Of a DNA stretch of 6,309 bases, positions 1 to 3,860 are shown in pieces. Origin of the DNA: DATKZS01 sp035527835 [NCBI: bacterium]. Its GTDB lineage: Bacteria > RBG-13-61-14. Positions within the stretch are counted from its first letter, which is position 1. Each line of letters opens with the position of its first letter. The DNA is taken from the NCBI GenBank assembly GCA_035527835.1, contig DATKZS010000111.1, positions 1-6,309 of the forward strand. Direction: 5' to 3'. The notes under the pieces are model-generated. The model made no database searches. It was not told where the DNA came from and worked only from the letters and a program-made list of their open reading frames with translations. Both the position numbers and the translations under genes were made by a program.

Positions 1-162
1 CCCGTCGGCCGGTTCGCCAAGCAGGTTGGGGCCAAAGCCCTGGAGTTGTTTTTTGTCCCGCCGCAAAGAAACACCAGAATTTACTTGGCGATTCTTGGCG
101 TTCTTGGCGCCTGGGCGGTTTTCTTAGCTCCTATTTTGGACAAGAGTGATACTAGATACTAA
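1..162 (+). other. Window edge; possible 3' end of an upstream gene
   Basis: Reading from base 1, the first plus-strand frame stays open to a TAA at 160-162. The first 16 or so codons have mostly G or C in the third position, as in the real genes here, and would read PVGRFAKQVGAKALELFF. After about base 55 the frame runs through the decayed inverted repeat and the ATACT repeat, so that part is unlikely to be conserved protein. The other plus-strand frames are also open for more than 120 bases, and a minus-strand frame over 1-69 is open too, so openness alone proves little. I do not recognise a family. It may be a C-terminal end into which a repeat has been placed, or simply non-coding. Confidence 0.2.
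61..111. repeat. Decayed inverted repeat, CGC(A/C)AAG family (copy 1)
   Basis: The right arm has three copies of CTTGGCG, at 84-90, 94-100 and 103-109, with spacings of 10 and 9 bases. The left arm at 61-80 (CCGCAAAGAA then ACACCAGAAT) follows the expected mirrored CGCCAAGAA pattern only loosely, with several mismatches. The unit, the 9-10 base periodicity and the T-rich centre match the three better copies in this window. I read it as a member of the same family whose left arm has degenerated and lost a unit. It lies downstream of dtd, on that gene's 3' side. Confidence 0.5.
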
Positions 163-167
163 ATACT
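149..167. repeat. Short heptamer tandem repeat (ATACTAR)
   Basis: ATACT occurs at 149, 156 and 163, an exact 7-base period over three units (ATACTAG, ATACTAA, ATACTGT). It ends two bases from the dtd stop codon, so it lies in the dtd 3' untranslated region. It is AT-rich against a GC-rich background. With only three units, chance cannot be excluded. Confidence 0.45.
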
Positions 168-168
168 G

Positions 169-618
169 TTAGAAGGTCTTCTTGCTGTCCAGGAGCAGCG
201 TCACCGGCCCCCGGTTCACCAGCGCCACGTCCATCATCGCCTGGAACCGGCCCGTCCGCACCGAAACGCCCCGTTCCTCCACCCCGCGCGCGAACTTCAA
301 GTACAACTCCCGCGCCTGCTCCGGACCCGCCGCGCCGGAGAACGACGGCCGCCGCCCCTTCCGGCAATCGCCCAGCAGCGTGAACTGCGACACCACCAAA
401 AGCTCGCCGCCGGACTCCTGAAGCGACCGGTTGAGCTTGCCCTCGTCGTCCTCGAACACCCGGAGGTTCACGATCTTCTCCGCCATCCACTCCGCGTCCG
501 CCTCGCTGTCATCACCCGCGACCCCCAGGAGCACCAGGAACCCGCGGCCGATCGCAGCCACCGTCTCGCCCTCGACCGCGACGCTCGCCTCCGAAACCCT
601 TTGCACCACCGCCCGCAT
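169..618 (-). CDS. dtd: D-aminoacyl-tRNA deacylase
   Basis: Dtd hydrolyses D-amino acids wrongly attached to tRNA, recycling the tRNA and keeping D-residues out of protein; it is a cytoplasmic homodimer. The 149-residue product matches the family's usual length of about 145-150. Visible landmarks are the N-terminus [18 protein letters not shown] at 77-81, GRRPSF at 88-93 and the Gly-cisPro motif GPVT at 137-140, which gives chiral selectivity. The residue before GPVT's glycine is Arg136, where E. coli Dtd has Asp (NDGPVT). The open frame extends 37 residues further upstream, but I chose ATG at 616-618 because AGGAGG lies 6 bases before it and family homology begins there. It is divergent from the nuclease-like gene. 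No clear intrinsic terminator follows; a heptamer repeat and a decayed inverted repeat do. Confidence 0.96.
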   Translation of the reverse strand: MRAVVQRVSEASVAVEGETVAAIGRGFLVLLGVAGDDSEADAEWMAEKIVNLRVFEDDEGKLNRSLQESGGELLVVSQFTLLGDCRKGRRPSFSGAAGPEQARELYLKFARGVEERGVSVRTGRFQAMMDVALVNRGPVTLLLDSKKTF

Positions 619-624
619 CCTCGA

Positions 625-630
625 CCTCCT
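625..630 (-). promoter_or_regulatory. Ribosome binding site of dtd (decides start)
   Basis: CCTCCT on the plus strand reads AGGAGG on the minus strand, 6 bases before the ATG at 618. This perfect Shine-Dalgarno core rejects the longer reading frame that begins at 729. Confidence 0.9.
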
Positions 631-638
631 GAATCCAT

Positions 639-668
639 ATTCTAAGCGCACCACCGCCGCGCCGGCAA
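639..668 (-). promoter_or_regulatory. Putative promoter of dtd
   Basis: On the minus strand TTGCCG (663-668) and TAGAAT (639-644) are separated by 18 bases, a reasonable sigma-70-type pair (4/6 and 5/6 matches). Transcription would start near 631-633, leaving a very short leader that begins about at the Shine-Dalgarno sequence. This is prediction from sequence only. Confidence 0.45.
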
Positions 669-697
669 GACCGGGGACGGGCCCATCCATTTTTCGG

Positions 698-726
698 TTG
701 CTTTTTTCATCCCGAAACGGTATAAT
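698..726 (+). promoter_or_regulatory. Putative promoter of the nuclease-like gene
   Basis: TTGCTT at 698-703 and a perfect TATAAT at 721-726 are spaced by exactly 17 bases. The start point would be near 733, giving a leader of about 63 bases before the ATG at 796. It lies back to back with the putative dtd promoter, whose -35 element is about 30 bases away. Confidence 0.6.
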
Positions 727-738
727 CATGTTTACCGT

Positions 739-756
739 CCGGGGCCCTGGCCCCGG
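739..756 (+). promoter_or_regulatory. GC-rich hairpin in the 5' leader
   Basis: CCGGGGC (739-745) pairs perfectly with GCCCCGG (750-756) around a 4-base loop, CCTG. If the promoter at 698-726 is used, this very stable stem sits at about +6 of the transcript, roughly 30 bases before the Shine-Dalgarno sequence. No T-tract follows, so it is not an intrinsic terminator. It could stabilise the 5' end of the mRNA; this is inference. Confidence 0.45.
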
Positions 757-795
757 GCGGAAAACAGCGATCTAATGTTCCGGTGGAGGTGAGTC

Positions 796-1581
796 ATGAA
801 GCGGAAGATGCGGACTTTGGGATTGGTGATCGCTCTCCTGTTCATCAGCAGCGTGAGCCTGGCCGTGATGTACACCTGGACCGACCCGGACGGCAGCTAT
901 CACGCCACCGACCGTACCGACAAGCTCCCCCGGAAATACCGCGACCTTGTCCGCTACGACCTCGACCACTACACCACGCCCGCCGGGATCGGTTTTGACA
1001 AAGACGAGAAGGGCAACTTCATTTTTTACGACCACGCCTCGCCCGGCGCGGCCGCGGCCAAGCGCACTCCGCCGCCCGACGTCCCCGGACCGCCCGGCTC
1101 CGCGGTGACGCCCCAGCAGTTCCAGGAAATCCAGTTGCGTTATCATGCCTCGGGCCTGGACCCTCGGCCCCAGATTAACGAGGGCAAGGTCAAAAGGATC
1201 ATCTCCGGCGATACCTTCGAGCTGGACGACGGACAGAAAGTGACCTACGTCGGGATCGAGTTCCCCGATGAGCTCAAGGGCGACACCAAGGTCCACAAGG
1301 ACTCCGTCGAGTATCAGAAGAAGATCATGCAGGGCCGCACCGTGAACCTGATCTACGGGCTCCAGAAAACCGACGAGAAGGGCCGGCTCATGGCCTACGT
1401 CTTCGTGGGCAAGGACATGTTCGTGAACGCCGACCTGGTCATGAACGGCTACGCCCGCGTCAAGACCGGCGGTTCGCCCAACACCGAATACACCAAGCTC
1501 TTCCTCCGCCTCCAGGACTTCGCCAAGCGCAGCATGCTCGGCATGTGGGACGCCGGATCGGCCGCGCCGACCCAGAAGTAA
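796..1581 (+). CDS. Exported nuclease-fold (SNase-like) protein with DUF4124-like N-terminus
   Basis: The 261-residue product starts with a signal peptide (basic MKRKMR, hydrophobic core 7-20, likely cleavage after SLA at 21-23), so it should be periplasmic or secreted; there is no lipobox Cys. Residues 25-50 (YTWTDPDGSYHATD) resemble the DUF4124 module. A proline-rich linker at 84-105 leads to a staphylococcal-nuclease-like OB-fold domain at about 128-252. There GDT (138-140) keeps the position of a calcium-binding Asp, and KGR with Arg197 matches catalytic Arg87 of S. aureus nuclease. By my alignment the catalytic Arg35 position is Thr150 and Glu43 is Asp158 (TYVGIEFPD instead of the usual RLIGIDTPE), so nuclease activity is doubtful and a binding role is possible. 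GGAGG at 785-789 precedes ATG by 6 bases. It converges on dusB across an inverted repeat. Confidence 0.85.
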   Translation: MKRKMRTLGLVIALLFISSVSLAVMYTWTDPDGSYHATDRTDKLPRKYRDLVRYDLDHYTTPAGIGFDKDEKGNFIFYDHASPGAAAAKRTPPPDVPGPPGSAVTPQQFQEIQLRYHASGLDPRPQINEGKVKRIISGDTFELDDGQKVTYVGIEFPDELKGDTKVHKDSVEYQKKIMQGRTVNLIYGLQKTDEKGRLMAYVFVGKDMFVNADLVMNGYARVKTGGSPNTEYTKLFLRLQDFAKRSMLGMWDAGSAAPTQK

Positions 1582-1612
1582 AGGGATTCTGCGGGCGATG
1601 GATCCGCGGCTC

Positions 1613-1701
1613 TTTTCAACGCCAAGGCGCCAAGGCGCAGAGGTTTATTTATTCTAACAATATTATCGGACCTCTGCGCCTTGGCGCCTTGGCGTTGAAA
1701 A
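1613..1701. repeat. Long inverted repeat, CGC(A/C)AAG family (copy 2)
   Basis: Arms of 31 bases at 1613-1643 and 1671-1701 are perfect complements around an AT-rich 27-base loop. Each arm is a run of 8-base units: CGCCAAGG, CGCCAAGG, then CGCAGAGG next to the loop. Beyond the arms the match resumes after a 2-base bulge (CTC / GAG). It fills the gap between two convergent genes, 31 bases after the nuclease-like stop and 19 bases after the dusB stop. The T-run is on the 5' side and the A-run on the 3' side in both directions, so it is not a canonical intrinsic terminator, although such a long stem could still impede polymerase. Confidence 0.95.
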
Positions 1702-1720
1702 AAGAGCTTGTACCTTCACC

Positions 1721-2737
1721 TTACTCAGCAAAGTATTTCCCGACCATCTCCCTGATCTCGGCGGCGGTGCTTAATGTGTGCAGCTCGCGGCGCAGGTCGG
1801 CCGCGCGCGGCAGGCCCTTCGAGTACCACGCCAGGTGCTTGCGCATCTCGACCACGGCCCGCTTCTCCGGCATCAGGTCCAGCATCCACGAAAACAGCCG
1901 GCCCACGGCCTCCGCCCTCTCCGTCATGGAGGGGCGGCCGCTCCCGCGCCCACTGAGCGCCCGGAAGATCCAGGGCCCTCCCCTCATGCCCCGCGCCACC
2001 ATCACTCCCGCGCACCCGGTCTCATCCATCATCCGGGCCGCGTCCTCCGGCCGCAGGATGCCGCCGTTGCCGATCACCGGTATCTTCACCGCCTGCACCA
2101 CCGCGCGGATGCCCTCCAGGTCCACCTCCCCCGCGAAGCCCTGGGCCCGGGTCCGGCCGTGCACCGTGACCGCGTCCGCGCCCTCGCCCTCGCAAATCCG
2201 GGCCAGCTCCGCCGCGTTTTTCGAGGCGTGGTCCCAGCCGAGCCGCATCTTCACCGTGAGCGGCACCTTGACCGCGCCCCTGGTTTTTCTCACCATCTCG
2301 CCGGCGCGGGCAAGGTCCTGCATCAGCGCCGCGCCGCCGCCCCGCTTCACCACCTTCTTCACGGGACAGCCCATGTTGACGTCAATGATGTCGGCCTCCA
2401 AGGATGACAGGATGCGCGCGGCCTGCGCCATCTCCTCCGGGTCATGCCCGAAGAGCTGGATGCCCAGCGGCCGGTCGGCAGGCGCCGTCTTCAACGCGTT
2501 CAGCGTGTCGCCCCGCGCCTTGCCCCGCGCGATCGCCGCCGCGCTCACCATCTCCGTGAACGCCAGCGGCGCGCCCATCCGCCGGCACAGCATCCGCACC
2601 GGCCACGACGTGATCCCGGCCATCGGCGCCAGCACCACCGGCGGTTCGAACACCAGGTTCCCGATCTTCAACACGCCCGGGAGCGGAACCGCCGGGGCGC
2701 GGCCGGCCTGGGCAACCGTTTGTAGATCATTATTCAT
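1721..2737 (-). CDS. dusB: tRNA-dihydrouridine synthase (DusB/NifR3 type)
   Basis: Dus enzymes use FMN and NADPH to reduce specific uridines of tRNA to dihydrouridine in the cytoplasm. The 338-residue product has a TIM-barrel with the FMN motif APMAGIT (37-43), catalytic Cys124 in NMGCPVKKV, Lys163 in TVKMRLGWD, His193 in VHGRTR and the phosphate-site GNGGI (223-227). The C-terminal helical domain has RKHLAWYSKGLP (299-310), typical of DusB. A usual GR pair near the FMN phosphate reads AR (248-249), a mild change. Homology to E. coli DusB begins near residue 22, so the first 20 residues are an extension. No Shine-Dalgarno precedes the ATG; instead TATAAT lies 7 bases upstream, suggesting a leaderless message. 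A GTG at residue 22 is an alternative start, also without a good Shine-Dalgarno. It lies 127 bases downstream of tal on the same strand. Confidence 0.93.
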   Translation of the reverse strand: MNNDLQTVAQAGRAPAVPLPGVLKIGNLVFEPPVVLAPMAGITSWPVRMLCRRMGAPLAFTEMVSAAAIARGKARGDTLNALKTAPADRPLGIQLFGHDPEEMAQAARILSSLEADIIDVNMGCPVKKVVKRGGGAALMQDLARAGEMVRKTRGAVKVPLTVKMRLGWDHASKNAAELARICEGEGADAVTVHGRTRAQGFAGEVDLEGIRAVVQAVKIPVIGNGGILRPEDAARMMDETGCAGVMVARGMRGGPWIFRALSGRGSGRPSMTERAEAVGRLFSWMLDLMPEKRAVVEMRKHLAWYSKGLPRAADLRRELHTLSTAAEIREMVGKYFAE

Positions 2738-2744
2738 GACGCGA

Positions 2745-2750
2745 ATTATA
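2745..2750 (-). promoter_or_regulatory. Putative -10 element of a leaderless dusB message
   Basis: The minus strand reads TATAAT with 7 bases between it and the annotated ATG, which puts the expected start point on or next to the start codon. No convincing -35 lies 16-18 bases upstream (GCCTTT at 17); that sequence belongs to the adjacent inverted repeat. Chance occurrence in an AT-rich stretch is possible. Confidence 0.4.
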
Positions 2751-2756
2751 GATGTG

Positions 2757-2840
2757 TTTTTTCACGCAAAGGCGCAAAGGGCGCAGAGTCAAATTCAATT
2801 AATTTCTTCTCCGCGCCCTTTGCGCCTTTGCGTGAAAGAA
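2757..2840. repeat. Long inverted repeat, CGC(A/C)AAG family (copy 3)
   Basis: Perfect 25-base arms lie at 2760-2784 and 2813-2837. Pairing extends outward through one G-T wobble and inward past a single mismatch (2785/2812) to three more pairs, leaving an AT-rich loop of about 20 bases (2789-2808). The arm units are CGCAAAGG, CGCAAAGGG and a loop-side CGCAGAG. It sits between tal and dusB, which run in the same direction, starting 27 bases after the tal stop and ending 6 bases before the putative dusB -10 element. No T-tract of terminator type follows in either direction. Confidence 0.95.
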
Positions 2841-2864
2841 ATCTTTGCCTGTCCCCTCAAAGGT

Positions 2865-3518
2865 TTAGGGTAAAGAGTTCCCCGACTTTTTCCAGTCGTC
2901 CAGGAACGCCGCGATGCCCTTGTCCGTGAGCGGGTGCGAGGCGAGCTGCTTGATGACCTTGAACGGGATGGTCGCGATGTGCGCGCCCATCAGCGCCGCG
3001 TCCAGCACGTGAAGCGGGTTGCGGATCGAGGCCACGATGATCTCGGTCTTGAAGCCGTAGTTGTTATAAATCGTGACGAGCTGCTCGATCAGCTCCATGC
3101 CGTTGTGCCCGGCGTCGTCCAGCCTACCCACGAACGGGCTCGCGAAGCTCGCGCCCGCCTTGGCCGCCAAGAGGCCCTGCAGCGCAGAGAACACCAGGGT
3201 CACGTTGCAGCGGATCTTGTCCTGCTCCAGCACCTTAGCCGCCTTCATGCCCTCCACCGTCATCGGGATCTTGCACACGATGTTCTTGTGGATCTTGGAA
3301 AGCTGCCGGGCCTCCTTGATCATCCCCTCGTGGTCCAGCGCGATCACCTCCGCGCTGATCGGGCCGTCAACGATCCCCACGATCTCCCCGATCACGTCCT
3401 GGAACGGACGGCCCGTCTTCGCGCACAGCGACGGGTTCGTGGTCACCCCGTCAACCATGCCCATGGCCTTGGCCTCCCTGATCTCGGCCACGTCCGCGCT
3501 GTCAATGAAAATCTTCAT
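2865..3518 (-). CDS. tal: Small transaldolase (TalC/FSA-like family)
   Basis: Transaldolase moves a dihydroxyacetone unit between sugar phosphates in the non-oxidative pentose phosphate pathway, through a Schiff base on lysine, in the cytoplasm. The 217-residue product has the length of the small subfamily shared with fructose-6-phosphate aldolase (FSA). Visible are Asp6 in FIDSAD, TTNPSL (26-31), the Schiff-base Lys83 in CKIPMT and NVTLVF (105-110), like TalB's NLTLLF. Two positions argue for transaldolase over FSA: Glu57 (E. coli FSA has Gln59) and Phe129 in SPFVGR (FSA has Tyr131; TalB has Phe178). GGAGG lies 5 bases before the ATG. It diverges from the cyclase gene and could read through the inverted repeat into dusB. 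Confidence 0.95.
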   Translation of the reverse strand: MKIFIDSADVAEIREAKAMGMVDGVTTNPSLCAKTGRPFQDVIGEIVGIVDGPISAEVIALDHEGMIKEARQLSKIHKNIVCKIPMTVEGMKAAKVLEQDKIRCNVTLVFSALQGLLAAKAGASFASPFVGRLDDAGHNGMELIEQLVTIYNNYGFKTEIIVASIRNPLHVLDAALMGAHIATIPFKVIKQLASHPLTDKGIAAFLDDWKKSGNSLP

Positions 3519-3573
3519 CCCGTCCTCCCTGATTCATCATAAACCCGGCAGCAAGATGCCCCGCGCATTGCCT

Positions 3574-3604
3574 GTTATATCGCATGAAACCAGCGCCGTT
3601 GCAA
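3574..3604 (-). promoter_or_regulatory. Weak putative promoter of tal
   Basis: On the minus strand TTGCAA (3599-3604) and TATAAC (3574-3579) are 19 bases apart, slightly long. The leader to the tal ATG would be about 50 bases. The AT-rich TATAAC stands out from GC-rich surroundings, but the pair is not strong. Confidence 0.35.
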
Positions 3605-3652
3605 CCGGCGGAGCGATCCCGTCAGACATCCGAGAGGAGGCAGGATTTTTTA

Positions 3653-3729
3653 AGCCCAAAGACGCAAAGAACGCAAAGCAAAATCCAATAAAAGAATTCT
3701 TATCTTTGCGTTCTTTGCGTCTTTGCGCT
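3653..3729. repeat. Long inverted repeat, CGC(A/C)AAG family (copy 4)
   Basis: Perfect 22-base arms lie at 3657-3678 and 3704-3725, with three more pairs after one mismatch (3653-3655 with 3727-3729). The arms contain two ACGCAAAG units with 9-base spacing. The 25-base loop is AT-rich and itself contains the palindrome AAGAATTCTT. The element lies between the putative divergent promoters of tal and the cyclase, so it may not be transcribed from either. That placement is hard to reconcile with a terminator role. Confidence 0.95.
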
Positions 3730-3775
3730 CAACAAAAGGCCGAATGGCCCGGTCCGGCGGAAAAACGGGTCCCCG

Positions 3776-3804
3776 TTGAACCGGACAGGCTATTACGATA
3801 AGAT
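3776..3804 (+). promoter_or_regulatory. Putative promoter of the cyclase gene
   Basis: TTGAAC at 3776-3781 and TAAGAT at 3799-3804 are spaced by 17 bases (4/6 matches each). TAAAAT at 3804-3809 is a better -10 alone but has no partner at the right distance. The leader would be about 50 bases. Confidence 0.4.
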
Positions 3805-3845
3805 AAAATGGGATTATGTGTCCACGGGACGCGGACAGGGCCGTT

Positions 3846-3851
3846 AGGAGG
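3846..3851 (+). promoter_or_regulatory. Ribosome binding site of the cyclase gene (decides start)
   Basis: AGGAGG lies 9 bases before the ATG at 3861. The earlier in-frame ATG at 3816 has no comparable sequence, so the shorter protein beginning MEKSKGF is preferred. Confidence 0.85.
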
Positions 3852-3860
3852 ATCGAGCGA

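Larger units (their letters stand above)
3519..3860. other. Divergent intergenic region between tal and the cyclase gene
   Basis: This 342-base stretch has no convincing gene. It contains, from left to right, the tal Shine-Dalgarno, a weak tal promoter, an inverted repeat roughly in the middle, and a promoter and Shine-Dalgarno for the cyclase. Open frames here are extensions of frames antisense to tal or frames through the repeat. An in-frame ATG at 3816 would extend the cyclase by 15 residues but lacks a ribosome binding site. Confidence 0.7.

Noticed and set aside
619-729. 37-residue N-terminal extension of dtd
   Set aside because: Family members begin at the internal MRAVVQRV, which has a perfect ribosome binding site; the extension would cover the divergent promoter region.
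772-1296. A 174-codon minus-strand open frame opposite the nuclease-like gene
   Set aside because: It is the antisense shadow of a gene with signal peptide, strong Shine-Dalgarno and recognisable domains.
1613-1701. Inverted repeats as ordinary Rho-independent terminators
   Set aside because: None of the three intact stems is followed by a T-tract on either strand; A-runs follow instead, and copy 4 lies between divergent promoters.
1545-2873. A 442-codon plus-strand open frame covering dusB antisense and two inverted repeats
   Set aside because: It is antisense to a gene with full catalytic motifs, is rich in Pro, Ser, Arg and Ala as expected for GC-rich antisense frames, and both ends are translated palindrome. 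It has no ribosome binding site or family resemblance.
61-3729. A CRISPR array
   Set aside because: The repeats are dispersed palindromes hundreds of bases apart with differing arms. There are no regular direct repeats with spacers and no cas genes.
3073-3801. A 242-codon plus-strand open frame antisense to tal
   Set aside because: It starts inside tal on the opposite strand and its last third translates the inverted repeat at 3653-3729. No family resemblance.
3816-3860. Longer N-terminus for the cyclase from ATG at 3816
   Set aside because: There is no Shine-Dalgarno before it, the 15 extra residues are highly charged and unlike the family, and AGGAGG lies correctly before the ATG at 3861.
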